From Rhodoferax sp. (GTDB taxonomy: Bacteria > Pseudomonadota > Gammaproteobacteria > Burkholderiales > Burkholderiaceae_C): DNA of 64,000 bases. Shown piece by piece: positions 1 through 10,660 of this stretch (position 1 is the first letter of the stretch; every line of letters starts with the position of its first letter). Made by a program: the position numbers and the translations under genes. The stretch is from assembly GCA_031291295.1 (NCBI GenBank), contig JARLJI010000058.1:62001-126000 (forward strand), given 5' to 3'. The notes beneath the pieces are model-generated. The model searched no databases, had not been told where the DNA came from, and saw only the letters and a program-made list of their open reading frames with translations.

Positions 1-1
1 G

Positions 2-1189
2 CCTTTTGCCGACCGCCTCAACAACGTCGAAACTTCCGCCATCCGCGAACTCTTCAAGCTGCTGGGCAAGCCCGGCATCATTTCGTTTGCAGGCGGCTTT
101 CCGGACAGCGCCATGTTCGACGTCGAAGGTCTGAAAGAAGCCGTCAACAAGGCCTTGACCGACGAACCCGGCGCCGCCCTGCAATACGGCGCCACCGAGG
201 GCTACGACCCGCTGCGCCAGCAACTCGCCGCCTTCATGGCCAGCAAGGGCGTGAAAGACCTTGCGCCCGACGGCCTGATCGTCACCACCGGCAGCCAGCA
301 GGCGCTGGACCTGCTCGGCAAGACCCTGATCGGTCCCGGCGACAAGGTGATCGTGGAGGCGCCCACCTTCCTCGCCACCATCCAGTGCTTTCGCCTGTAC
401 GGCGCCGAGCTCATCAGCGCGCCGATCGACGCCCACGGCGTGCAGACCGACGCGCTGGAAAAACTCATCGCCGAGCACAAACCCAAGTTTGTCTACCTGA
501 TTCCCACCTTCGGCAACCCCAGCGGCGCCCTGCTGAACCTGGAGCGCCGCAAAAAAGTGCTGGAGCTTGCCGTCAAATACCAGACGCTGATCGTGGAAGA
601 CGACCCGTACGGCGACCTGTACTTTGGCGAGGCGCCGCCGCCCAGCATCCTGGCCTTGAGCGCCAGCGTGCCCGGCAGCCGCGACTGGCTGGCGCACTGC
701 GGTTCCATGTCCAAGGTGCTGAGCCCCGGCCTGCGCGTGGGCTGGATGGTGGCGCCGCCCGAACTGCTGGCCAAGGCCACCATGTGCAAACAGTTCAGCG
801 ACGCCCACACCAGCACCTTCGCCCAGGCCACCGCCGCGCAATACCTCAAGGCCGGCCGCATGCCCGCCACGCTGGCGCATGTGCGCAAGGTCTATGCCGA
901 ACGCGCCCAGGCCATGGGCAACGCGCTGCGCAAGGACCTGGGCGACGCCATCGAATTCGTGCAGCCGCAGGGCGGCCTGTTCGTCTGGGCACGCCTCACA
1001 GGCGCGGGCGGCAAGGTGAAGGACGGCAATGAGCTGGCCAAGCGCGCGATCGAGAAAGGCGTGGCCTTTGTGCCGGGGGCGCCGTTTTATGCGAACAAGC
1101 CTGATTTGTCGACTTTGCGGCTCAGCTTTGCGACGGCGGATGTGGCGAAGATCGAGGAGGGGATTGGGAGGTTGGGGCAGGCGGTTTAA
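2..1189 (+). CDS. PLP-dependent aminotransferase, class I/II (5' end cut by window)
   Basis: Fold-type I aminotransferase that moves an amino group between an amino acid and a 2-oxo acid in the cytoplasm. The reading frame is open from base 2 and begins PFADRLNN, so only the first one or few residues are missing; 395 residues are visible. The pyridoxal-phosphate lysine sits in SMSKVLSPGLRVGW near visible residue 238. The upstream GNPSG segment and the C-terminal LRLSFA segment are typical of the 2-aminoadipate/aromatic aminotransferase (LysN/MocR-like) group. No MocR-type DNA-binding domain is visible. The family is clear; the substrate cannot be read from sequence. It converges on the small minus-strand gene that ends at 1232. 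Confidence 0.9.
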   Translation, partial: PFADRLNNVETSAIRELFKLLGKPGIISFAGGFPDSAMFDVEGLKEAVNKALTDEPGAALQYGATEGYDPLRQQLAAFMASKGVKDLAPDGLIVTTGSQQALDLLGKTLIGPGDKVIVEAPTFLATIQCFRLYGAELISAPIDAHGVQTDALEKLIAEHKPKFVYLIPTFGNPSGALLNLERRKKVLELAVKYQTLIVEDDPYGDLYFGEAPPPSILALSASVPGSRDWLAHCGSMSKVLSPGLRVGWMVAPPELLAKATMCKQFSDAHTSTFAQATAAQYLKAGRMPATLAHVRKVYAERAQAMGNALRKDLGDAIEFVQPQGGLFVWARLTGAGGKVKDGNELAKRAIEKGVAFVPGAPFYANKPDLSTLRLSFATADVAKIEEGIGRLGQAV

Positions 1190-1231
1190 GTGATTCAGCG
1201 GAGTCCACTGACATCAACGTCCGCATCCGGC

Positions 1232-1576
1232 CTATTTGTAGCTGAGCGCCCGTTGGACGATTGATTCAGAGGGCAACGGTTGCCCAGTAAGCGAGGCGCA
1301 CGGTTGGCTAGCCGCACATTCCTTTACGACACTTGCTTGGATATGCGCATACCTGAGCAACGCGTTTCGTGTGTTCTGTTGCTCAGGGTACGTGAGTGCA
1401 TCTACAGCGGAGAGAATAAGAGGCAAACTTTCACCACGGATGCTGGCCGAGATGCCCGAAACGAGATCGCCGCAGAAGCTGTCTTCGGCTTTCTTGCCTT
1501 GATAGAAGCCAGTAGCGTAACTAACCAACAACAAACTGACGCTTACCAAAAGACCGACAACAGTAGTGATTTTCAT
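1232..1576 (-). CDS. small membrane-anchored or secreted hypothetical protein
   Basis: Encodes 114 residues from the ATG at 1576; an ATG five codons upstream at 1591 is also possible. The N-terminus is lysine followed by a strong hydrophobic segment (about residues 4-22, TTVVGLLVSVSLLLVSYATG), then a hydrophilic domain with three cysteines. This suggests a signal anchor or exported protein. I do not recognise the family. The gene lies in a stretch visibly less GC-rich than its neighbours, next to gene fragments, which suggests acquisition or rearrangement. No clear ribosome-binding site was found, so it is a probable rather than certain gene. Confidence 0.5.
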   Translation of the reverse strand: MKITTVVGLLVSVSLLLVSYATGFYQGKKAEDSFCGDLVSGISASIRGESLPLILSAVDALTYPEQQNTRNALLRYAHIQASVVKECAASQPCASLTGQPLPSESIVQRALSYK

Positions 1577-1749
1577 GGGCGCATTGTGCAATGTCGAAAA
1601 GTGTGCTCAGAAGTTGGGAAGTTGCATCGAATGCTATCGTAAACATAGCTTACTGTGCATATCCTATAAAGGCTAAACGTCAGTTTACCTCGTATACGAA
1701 ATTGAAGGCAAGCGCCAAATCCTCCCAGTAAGCCAACGCAACTCCGGCT

Positions 1750-1835
1750 CTACTTGCCGGCCTGCGCGACACCAGCACCGGTTTGTCCCGGTACGACTCT
1801 GGCATCGTGGTTTTGAGGTTAGCAATCTTCGGCAG
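1750..1835 (-). pseudogene. duplicated fragment of the msrA 3' end
   Basis: These 86 bases align with 5288-5371, the last codons and stop of the intact msrA gene, in the same orientation. By hand I count seven mismatches and one 2-base insertion (CG near 1769), which breaks the frame. Similarity stops abruptly at both ends and no other part of msrA is present. It is a non-functional remnant of a partial duplication, adjoining the mazF remnant that starts at 1842. Confidence 0.85.
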
Positions 1836-1841
1836 ACCAGC

Positions 1842-2162
1842 TCACTCGCTAGTCAGAATCCGCAGCGCATCCTCGACCCGTTTCATGTGCGCGCGTGAGA
1901 CAACTCGGTGATCGGTTTGTCGCCCATCAACCGTTGGTTGGAGATGGTGCGAATCTGGTCCACCAGCAAATCGGTTTCCTCCCTCAATTTGCCCAGCTTG
2001 CCAACGGATACGCGCAGGGTACCCATCGCCTTGAGCGTCGCGGTACATGTTGGTGGTGCCGGGAATGACGATGGTGGTGGCATGGCCCGCGCTGTTGAGG
2101 ATATTGGTCTGGATGATCAGCGCGGGGCGGGCGCGCTTGCAGGGAAAAGCTTGAGGCCACAT
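1842..2162 (-). pseudogene. mazF/pemK-type toxin remnant, frameshifted
   Basis: Three reading-frame pieces on the minus strand together resemble a MazF/PemK endoribonuclease. The first has KRARPALIIQTNILN and an IVIPGTTN-like strand. The second, after a shift near 2010, has VGKLGKLREETDLLVDQIRT and NQRLMGDKPITELS. The third, after a shift near 1900, is HMKRVEDALRILTSE. The usual MazF start (the R-G-D-V/I-W segment) is missing, so the gene is 5'-truncated as well as twice frameshifted. No MazE-like antitoxin lies beside it; the next gene upstream is the P450. It is an inactive relic of a toxin-antitoxin locus. Confidence 0.75.
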
Positions 2163-2188
2163 GATGGCCCGTGCAATGGCCCGGCACG

Positions 2189-3451
2189 TCACCCCGGTAT
2201 GCGCACCGGCAGATGCGTAAAGCCCCGCACGAAGGTGGAGCGCACTCGCTGAGGTTCTCCCACGACCTCTATGACCGGGAAACGCTTGAGGATTTCCTCC
2301 CACAGGATCTTCAATTGCAACTCGGCCAGTCGGTTGCCGACACAGCGGTGAATCCCAAAGCCGAACGACAGGTGCTGGCGTGGACGCGCCCGGTCGATGA
2401 TGAATTGATCGGCGTTCTCGATCGCCTCATCGTCGCGGTTGCCCGACAGATACCACATCACCACCTTGTCGCCCTTGCGGATCTGCTTGCCGCCAAGCTC
2501 GGCATCGACCACAGCCGTGCGGCGCATGAAGGCCAGCGGCGTTTGCCAGCGGATGATCTCGGGGACCAGACTTTCGATCAACGCCGGTTTGGCGCGTAAT
2601 TTGGCGTACTGGTCGGGGTGGTTGTGCAAGGCCAGCAGGCCGCCGCTCATGGAATTGCGTGTGGTGTCGTTGCCGCCGACGATCAGCAGGATCAGGTTGC
2701 CCATGTACTCGCGCGGGCTCATGTCACGCGTGGCCGGACCGTGCGCCAGCATCGACACCAGATCGGTGCGCGGCGGCTCGTTCACGCGTTCGTTCCACAG
2801 CCGCGTGAAGTAGGCGAGCATCTTGCCCAGTTCCGCCATGCGCGCTTCCGGCTCCATTCCCTCGGGCGTGTAAACCGTTTTGAGGCTGGTCGCGACGTAG
2901 GTCCAGTGCGTGAGAAGCCGTCGGTCTTGGAGCGGAAAATCGAACAGTGTCGCCAGCATCAGGTTCGTCAACTCGATCGACACACGCTCGACCCAGTCGA
3001 AGGTTTCGTTGCGCGGCAGACCATCGAGCACGTTGCAGGTGCGCTCACGGATGAGCTTCTCCATGTTGTTCAGATTGGCGGGCGCGACGATGGGCGCCAC
3101 CGACTTGCGCTGCTCGTCATGCTTGGGCGGATCCATGGCGATGAACATCTGCAGCTGCTGTTCACCCGGAGGGAAATCCATCATGGTGATGCCGCCGTTG
3201 GACCAGTCCGACGAATAGATACCGGGATGTGTGTCCACCTCCATGATGTCCCGGTACTTTGTGACTGACCAATAGTCGCCGGCGACGGGGTTGTGCGCAT
3301 GGTGCACCGGATCGTCGCGGCGCAGCCGCTCGAAGTAGTGGCCAACGGTATCGTCGACAAAGAACTGCGGGTTGGCGGGATCGATGGCATCCACAGGCAT
3401 CGAGAAAGCGGCGGCGCGGGCCGCTTGCTGGGTCGTTTCGGCTGGATTCAT
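2189..3451 (-). CDS. cytochrome P450, CYP153-like
   Basis: Heme monooxygenase of 420 residues. The oxygen-activation helix has GGNDTT at 259-264, the ExxR motif is E298-R301, and the heme-ligand loop FGFGIHRC puts the proximal cysteine at C370. The text around the I-helix (IVGGNDTTRNSMSGG) and the MDPPKHDEQRK and IRERTCNVLDGLPRNETFDWV segments resemble the CYP153 family, whose members hydroxylate alkane ends, cyclic alkanes or terpenes. It is the last gene of an adh-ferredoxin-P450 set with gaps of 33 and 48 bases, which fits electron delivery by the adjacent [2Fe-2S] protein. No ferredoxin reductase lies in the window. P450 identity is certain; the CYP153 assignment is by recall of motifs, and the substrate is unknown. 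Confidence 0.93.
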   Translation of the reverse strand: MNPAETTQQAARAAAFSMPVDAIDPANPQFFVDDTVGHYFERLRRDDPVHHAHNPVAGDYWSVTKYRDIMEVDTHPGIYSSDWSNGGITMMDFPPGEQQLQMFIAMDPPKHDEQRKSVAPIVAPANLNNMEKLIRERTCNVLDGLPRNETFDWVERVSIELTNLMLATLFDFPLQDRRLLTHWTYVATSLKTVYTPEGMEPEARMAELGKMLAYFTRLWNERVNEPPRTDLVSMLAHGPATRDMSPREYMGNLILLIVGGNDTTRNSMSGGLLALHNHPDQYAKLRAKPALIESLVPEIIRWQTPLAFMRRTAVVDAELGGKQIRKGDKVVMWYLSGNRDDEAIENADQFIIDRARPRQHLSFGFGIHRCVGNRLAELQLKILWEEILKRFPVIEVVGEPQRVRSTFVRGFTHLPVRIPG

Positions 3452-3499
3452 GATGGGCTTTGGGTTGGATGGCGGGAAATCAGGCGACCGGTGAGACGA

Positions 3500-3820
3500 T
3501 CAGTGCTGGCCCTCGGGCATTGCCACGAGCAAGCCGTCGAGCGCGTTCGTCAGCGTGATCTGGCACGCAAGGCGCGAGTTGTCGCGCAACTCGGAAGCGA
3601 AGTTCAGCATCTCGTCTTCGTTGCTGTTGCGCCCGCCGACCCGATCGATCCAGGCCGGGTCGATGAACACGTGGCAGGTCGCGCATGCGCATTGGCCGCC
3701 GCAATCGCCGTCGATGCCGGGCACGTTGTTGTCGGTGGCCGCGCGCATCAGCGTGGTGCCTTCGGGCACCTCGACCGCATGCGGGGTGCCGTTGAATTCG
3801 ATGAAGGTGACGTTCGGCAT
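3500..3820 (-). CDS. [2Fe-2S] ferredoxin, adrenodoxin/putidaredoxin type
   Basis: Soluble electron carrier of 106 residues. Cluster ligands follow the adrenodoxin pattern C-x5-C-x2-C...C at C40, C46, C49 and C86; an extra cysteine, C44, lies within the loop. The start MPNVTFIEFNG is typical of this group. It lies between the alcohol dehydrogenase and the P450 on the same strand, so it probably passes electrons from an NAD(P)H ferredoxin reductase encoded elsewhere to the P450. Confidence 0.93.
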   Translation of the reverse strand: MPNVTFIEFNGTPHAVEVPEGTTLMRAATDNNVPGIDGDCGGQCACATCHVFIDPAWIDRVGGRNSNEDEMLNFASELRDNSRLACQITLTNALDGLLVAMPEGQH

Positions 3821-3853
3821 TGGTTGTTTCCCGGGGCGTTGGTGGCGATGACG

Positions 3854-4939
3854 TTATTGATCGAAGAGGATGACGTTGCGCGCGATGCCGCCCTTTTTCA
3901 GCTCGGCAAATCCTTCGTTGATCTGTGCCAGTTTGATGCGGCCCGACACCATCTCGTCGAGCTTGAGGCGCCCCTGAAGGTAAAAGTCGATGAGCCGCGG
4001 CATGTCGATGCGAAAGCGGTTCGAGCCCATCATGCAGCCCTGGATGCGGCGCTCGCGCAGGAAGTCCACGCCATGCAATTCGATCCGCGTGCCCACCGGG
4101 ACCATGCCGATCAGGGTGGCGGTGCCACCCGAGCGCAGGCACGAGAAGCTTTGCTCGGCGGTGGCTTTGAGGCCGATGCATTCGAACGAATAGTGCACGC
4201 CGCCATTGCTGAGGTCGACGATGCGCTTGACGGTGTCGCCGGCCGACGCATCGATGACATCGGTGGCGCCGAAGAGCTTGGCCAGGTTCAACTTGAACGG
4301 ATCAAGGTCGACCGCGATGATGCGGCCTGCGCCCGCGATCTGGGCGGCATTGATGGTGGCCAGCCCGATGCCGCCGGCGCCAAATACCGCCACGCAGCTG
4401 CCGGGTTCGATGCGCGCGGTGTGCGCCACCGCGCCGTAGCCGGTGACGACACTGCAGCCGATCAGGCTGGCCAGGTCCAGCGGCATGTCCTCGCGCACCT
4501 TCACCAGCGCATGCTCGTGCACCAGCATCTGCTCGGCGAACGACGACAGGTTCAGGAACTGGTTCAGGTGCTGTCCCTTCCAGGTCAAGCGCCTGGCGAC
4601 GCCGGGCGGCAGCTTGACTTCGGGTGTCTGGCAGATCGAGGGGTGGCCGCTCAGACAGAATTCGCAGTGCCCGCAAAACACGGACAGGCAGCTGATGACA
4701 TGGTCACCGGGCTTGACGTAGGCCACATCTTCACCCACAGCCTCGACGATGCCAGCCGATTCATGACCCAGCACGGCGGGTACCGGCGTGGGGTAGCTGC
4801 CCTCGATGAAGTGCAGGTCACTGTGGCACAGGCCTGCGGCCACGGTGCGCACCAGCACCTCGCGACGGCCGGGCTTGCCGATCGCCACGTCCTCGATCGT
4901 CATCGGCTGGTTGGGCGCATACAGGACGGCAGCTTTCAT
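3854..4939 (-). CDS. zinc-dependent alcohol dehydrogenase, NAD-type MDR family
   Basis: Medium-chain dehydrogenase of 361 residues that oxidises an alcohol to an aldehyde with NAD. Catalytic zinc ligands are in GLCHSDLHF and GHES near residues 38-65. The structural zinc site is the C-x2-C-x2-C-x7-C run CGHCEFCLSGHPSIC. The nucleotide fold is GAGGIGLATINA followed by an acidic residue (VDLD), which favours NAD over NADP. It is the first gene of the operon with ferredoxin and P450 and probably takes the alcohol made by the P450. The sequence resembles class III-like and long-chain alcohol dehydrogenases; the actual substrate is not evident. Confidence 0.92.
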   Translation of the reverse strand: MKAAVLYAPNQPMTIEDVAIGKPGRREVLVRTVAAGLCHSDLHFIEGSYPTPVPAVLGHESAGIVEAVGEDVAYVKPGDHVISCLSVFCGHCEFCLSGHPSICQTPEVKLPPGVARRLTWKGQHLNQFLNLSSFAEQMLVHEHALVKVREDMPLDLASLIGCSVVTGYGAVAHTARIEPGSCVAVFGAGGIGLATINAAQIAGAGRIIAVDLDPFKLNLAKLFGATDVIDASAGDTVKRIVDLSNGGVHYSFECIGLKATAEQSFSCLRSGGTATLIGMVPVGTRIELHGVDFLRERRIQGCMMGSNRFRIDMPRLIDFYLQGRLKLDEMVSGRIKLAQINEGFAELKKGGIARNVILFDQ

Positions 4940-5287
4940 CGGCGATTTTCGTGGTGGTCAAGCTGGATCATTGTCAGGTGCCGCTCCAGCCGCGTCAATG
5001 CATGCTGAACGCGCCTGCCAAGGCTGCCCCAGGCTCTAGCAGCGAGGCGTCCGTGGCGTTTGTCGGTAGACGTTTCGGTCGTGAGCAGGGGCGGTCGACG
5101 GCGTCAGTTCCAGCTTCTAGGATTGGATACCACTGGAAACAGCATCCAAGGTTTGCCGGCTGGCAGCCGCTCAAACGAGCAAAAAAACGACCCTGGTCCG
5201 AACTGAAGTGAAAATGATAGCGCTTATGTCAATAGATATAAGCGCTTGAGGCCCATTTGTTCCTAGCGAGCTCGCGCCATTGTGGTG
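4940..5287. other. intergenic region upstream of the adh-P450 operon
   Basis: This stretch of about 350 bases holds no convincing gene. It must contain the promoter of the minus-strand adh-ferredoxin-P450 set and the end of the msrB-msrA transcript. The only structure I see is the dispersed repeat at 5211-5262, whose inverted arms could end the msrA transcript. No clear -35/-10 pair was found. Confidence 0.6.
5211..5262 (+). repeat. dispersed GCTAT/ATAGC repeat, copy 1
   Basis: AT-rich core followed by perfect 9-base inverted arms, AGCGCTTAT at 5219-5227 and ATAAGCGCT at 5238-5246, then a GGCCCATTT tail. The arrangement of ATAGC core, hairpin and GGC..TTT tail matches the other copies listed here. 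It lies just past the msrA stop. Confidence 0.7.
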
Positions 5288-6010
5288 CTACTTGCCAGCC
5301 TGCGACACCAGCACCGGCTTGTCCCGGTACAGCTCCGGCATCATGGTTTTGAGGTTGGCAATCTTCGGCAGGTCGAACGTCGCGATGTAGGGGGAATCCG
5401 GGTGCAGCGTGGCGTAGTCCTGGTGGTAGGCCTCGGCGGGGTAGAAGGCGAGCGGTGGCGCGAGCAGTGTGAGCTGCGTCACGATCTTGCGGGGGAAGAC
5501 CCGGGCGGCGTCCAGTTGCGCTATGTAGCGCTCGGCCACCTGCTTCTGGCTGGCATTCCCGTAAAAAATGTCAGAGCGGTACTGCGTGCCCGAATCCGGA
5601 CCCTGGCGGTTCAGCGTGGTCGGGTCGTGCGCGACTGAGAAGTAAATCTGCAGCAGCTTGCCGTAGGAGATCTGTTTGGGGTCGTACGTGACCTGCACTG
5701 ATTCGGCATGACCCGTGGTGCCGGTGCTCACAATTTCATAGCTGGCAGTCGGCTTGCTGCCTCCGGCGTAGCCCGATACGGCACCCAGTACGCCCTTGGT
5801 GTGCTGAAAGACTCCCTGCACGCCCCAGAAGCAGCCGCCCGCGAACACGGCGGTCTCACGAGTCGCTTGGGCGTTGGCGGGCATGTCGAACGCCGGCGCG
5901 GGCAGCTTGACGGCGCTTTCCGCCGCTGCGCTACGCATCCCGCCGCCCATGTAAACCCAGGCAGATACGGCGAGCACGCCGCCAACGATGAGAAGGAGTG
6001 GTTTACGCAT
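5288..6010 (-). CDS. msrA: peptide-methionine (S)-S-oxide reductase, exported
   Basis: Repairs oxidised methionine (S epimer) in proteins. The catalytic motif GCFWG is present (AVFAGGCFWGVQ), with the usual downstream EIVSTGTTGHAE and AYHQDY segments. The start chosen is MRKPLLLIVGG at 6010, which gives 240 residues with an N-terminal hydrophobic segment; this indicates export or membrane anchoring, so it should act in the periplasm. The start is two bases after the msrB stop, so the two are translationally coupled. The last 28 codons exist again as a broken copy at 1750-1835. Confidence 0.95.
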   Translation of the reverse strand: MRKPLLLIVGGVLAVSAWVYMGGGMRSAAAESAVKLPAPAFDMPANAQATRETAVFAGGCFWGVQGVFQHTKGVLGAVSGYAGGSKPTASYEIVSTGTTGHAESVQVTYDPKQISYGKLLQIYFSVAHDPTTLNRQGPDSGTQYRSDIFYGNASQKQVAERYIAQLDAARVFPRKIVTQLTLLAPPLAFYPAEAYHQDYATLHPDSPYIATFDLPKIANLKTMMPELYRDKPVLVSQAGK

Positions 6011-6012
6011 GA

Positions 6013-6504
6013 TCACGTCGCCTTGAAGTTGAGGGCCAGACCGTTCATGCAATAGCGCAGTCCGGTGGGTTTGGGGCCGTCGTCAAACACATGGCCCAGG
6101 TGCCCGCCGCAGCGGCGACATAGCACTTCGGTCCGCTTCATGAACAGGCTGGTGTCGCTTTGCTCCACCACGGCATGGTCCAGGGGCTGCCAGAAGCTGG
6201 GCCAGCCGGTGCCGCTGTCGAACTTGGTGGTGGACGAGAACAGCGGCAGGGCGCAGCCCGCGCAGCTGAACACGCCGGTGCGCTTTTCCTTGTCCAGCGG
6301 ACTGCTGAAAGGCCGCTCCGTGCCGGCCTGGCGCAGTATGTGATACTGGTCAGGCGTGAGCAGTTTTTGCCATTCGGCGTCAGTGTGCGTCACCTCATAG
6401 GCTTGCGCCGCGTACGCGGGGGCGCTCGATAACAGGCCGCGCGCACCCGCCAGGGCGGCGGAAATAGCGCCAAGGCTGAAAAGGGTGTTTCTTCGAGTCA
6501 TCAT
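6013..6504 (-). CDS. msrB: peptide-methionine (R)-S-oxide reductase, Tat-exported
   Basis: Reduces the R epimer of methionine sulfoxide. It has 163 residues from the ATG at 6504, which is preceded by AAGGA; a second ATG follows directly at 6501. The zinc-binding CxxC pairs are CAGC and CRRC, and the catalytic cysteine is in RYCMNGLAL near the C-terminus. The N-terminus carries a twin-arginine signal ([16 protein letters not shown]), so it is exported folded, and it pairs with the exported MsrA directly downstream. Together they form a periplasmic methionine-repair operon. Confidence 0.95.
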   Translation of the reverse strand: MMTRRNTLFSLGAISAALAGARGLLSSAPAYAAQAYEVTHTDAEWQKLLTPDQYHILRQAGTERPFSSPLDKEKRTGVFSCAGCALPLFSSTTKFDSGTGWPSFWQPLDHAVVEQSDTSLFMKRTEVLCRRCGGHLGHVFDDGPKPTGLRYCMNGLALNFKAT

Positions 6505-6616
6505 GGAGATTCCTTTTGACGGAGCCATTGTGGCTTTTGCTGTTGGTCGGCGCGGCAGGGTGTTTCTTACAGTTGCGACGCCAGCAGGGGCAATCGGGGC
6601 GTTCAGTGGAGGCCGG

Positions 6617-7213
6617 TCAGCGCAAGCCCAGCGCATAGAACACGCGCAGCGCGGCATAGGCGTCGTTGGCGGCGTAAATCAGCTGCGCCTCGGTGAGCCG
6701 CGGGTTGGCCCAGTTCGAGGTGGTGGCCTTGCGCGACTTGATGTAGCGCCGCTGAAACAGCACGGCCACGGCGCCTTTGACGCCCATGTCCTTGCGATAG
6801 CCGCGCTCACGAAAGAGGGTGTTCAGTTCCACCACGCCCTGGGGTTCCACGCCCAGCTTGTGGATGATGCGCTTGCGGTCGTCACCCAGGCCGAAGCCGG
6901 CCTTGGTGAAGCCCGGCAGCGCCAGCAGCGACGCCGCCACCGCGCGGCACTCCATGTCGTGCAACTGGAAGATGTAGGCCTTGTCCAGCGTGGCGAGCTG
7001 CACGATGTGCGGCCCCTCGGACGCCTGGTCCTTGAAAAAGGTGGGTTTCGATTCCGTGTCGAAGCCCCAGGCCGGTGCGCCGGCCAACTCGGCCCGCGCC
7101 TGCTCGGCCTGCGCCCCGGTGGCGATGAGTTCGATGCGGTCCAGGCCCAGGCGGTCGAACGGCTCGAGCAGGGCGATTTCTTCCTTGGACGGCGTGGTTT
7201 GGTGGTTGTGCAT
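6617..7213 (-). CDS. 3'-5' exonuclease, RNase D-like (DEDDy)
   Basis: Nuclease of 198 residues from the ATG at 7213. Exonuclease motif I is WGFDTESKP (Asp and Glu metal ligands), and motif III is [12 protein letters not shown], with the tyrosine and aspartate of the DEDDy class. The mid-region QLHDME and VGVKG-like segments fit a stand-alone exonuclease domain without the HRDC domain of full RNase D. It is divergent from the SDR gene across 70 bases. The substrate (RNA or DNA) cannot be told. Confidence 0.85.
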   Translation of the reverse strand: MHNHQTTPSKEEIALLEPFDRLGLDRIELIATGAQAEQARAELAGAPAWGFDTESKPTFFKDQASEGPHIVQLATLDKAYIFQLHDMECRAVAASLLALPGFTKAGFGLGDDRKRIIHKLGVEPQGVVELNTLFRERGYRKDMGVKGAVAVLFQRRYIKSRKATTSNWANPRLTEAQLIYAANDAYAALRVFYALGLR

Positions 7214-7282
7214 GGGGGCAGCATAGCCGGGCCGGTGCACCCGTTCCGGGCACAATCGCTGAAACAACCCTGAAGAGACACC

Positions 7283-8071
7283 ATGACTGAACGTAAGGTT
7301 GCCATCGTTACCGGCTCGGCAACCGGTGTGGGCGCCGCCACGGCGCTGCTGCTGGCGCGTCGCGGCTACGACGTGCTGATCAACTACTCAAAAAGCGAGG
7401 CCGAGGCCCGTCAGAGCGAGGCCGCCTGCCGCGAGATGGGGGCCGACACGCTGCTGTTGCGCGGCGACGTGGCGGACGATGCCGACTGCAAGGCGCTGGC
7501 GCAGGGCGCCGTGGCGCGCTGGGGGCGCATCGATGCACTGGTGAACAACGCCGGCATTTCCACCTTCAGCGGCGCGGCCAACTGGGACGCGCTGGACGCG
7601 CAGACCTTCCAGCGCATCTTCGGGGTGAACGCGGTCGGCCCGTTCCAGATGGTGCGCGCCTGTGCGCCGCACCTGAAGGCGGCGCGGGGGGCCATCGTCA
7701 ACGTGTCGTCGGTGGCGGGCTCGCTGGGCATTGGCTCGTCGGTGCCCTACATCGCCTCCAAGGGCGCGGTCAATTCCATGACGCTGCACTTGGCGCGCGT
7801 CCTGGCGCCCGAGATCCGTGTCAACGCGGTCTGCCCGGGCATGGTCACCTCGCGCTGGTTCGTGGACGGTCTGGGGCAGGAAGGGTTCGACAAGGTCAAG
7901 GCCATGACCGAGCAGAACACCGCACTCGGCCGGGCCAGCACGCCCGAAGATGTGGCCGATGCCATCGTCTGGCTGATTGACGGCGCACGCACCGTGACGG
8001 GCGAGCTGTTGCTGCTGGATGCCGGCCTGCACCTCGGCTCGACCCGCGTGCCGGTGCTGGGCAAGGCCTGA
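7283..8071 (+). CDS. SDR family oxidoreductase
   Basis: Short-chain dehydrogenase/reductase of 262 residues. The cofactor motif is TGSATGVGAA, the structural motif NNAG is present, and the catalytic Ser-Tyr-Lys set is in VSSVAGSLG...YIASKG. The sequence looks FabG-like (3-oxoacyl-reductase group), but many SDRs share these features, so the substrate is open. A fragment of another gene, DUF6172, begins six bases after its stop. Confidence 0.9.
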   Translation: MTERKVAIVTGSATGVGAATALLLARRGYDVLINYSKSEAEARQSEAACREMGADTLLLRGDVADDADCKALAQGAVARWGRIDALVNNAGISTFSGAANWDALDAQTFQRIFGVNAVGPFQMVRACAPHLKAARGAIVNVSSVAGSLGIGSSVPYIASKGAVNSMTLHLARVLAPEIRVNAVCPGMVTSRWFVDGLGQEGFDKVKAMTEQNTALGRASTPEDVADAIVWLIDGARTVTGELLLLDAGLHLGSTRVPVLGKA

Positions 8072-8076
8072 AGGCT

Positions 8077-8133
8077 GCGCGGTACCCGCGGGACCATGGC
8101 CCATGAAGAAAACATTCCAGCTCAACATCGAAG
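8077..8133 (+). pseudogene. truncated 5' copy of the DUF6172 gene
   Basis: Bases 8103-8133 are identical to the first 31 bases of the intact DUF6172 gene at 12610-12640 (start codon to codon 10). The 10 bases upstream match with one difference, and GCGCGGTACC precedes both, with 9 extra bases here. After codon 10 the similarity ends and the frame runs into the ppsA 3' region. It is a remnant of a partial duplication, not a working gene. Confidence 0.85.
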
Positions 8134-8190
8134 CTTTGGCCATGGGCTTTGGCGGGGATGTGGGCTGTTCCAGCATGGAACGACTGGAAA

Positions 8191-10623
<2,433 letters not shown>

Positions 10624-10660
10624 GATGGCGGCCTTGCGGGTTCGGGGGCGGGGAGGGGTG

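Noticed and set aside
2171..5008. Plus-strand frames over the P450 operon
   Set aside because: The minus strand has full-length P450, ferredoxin and dehydrogenase with intact motifs; the plus-strand frames are mirror artefacts.
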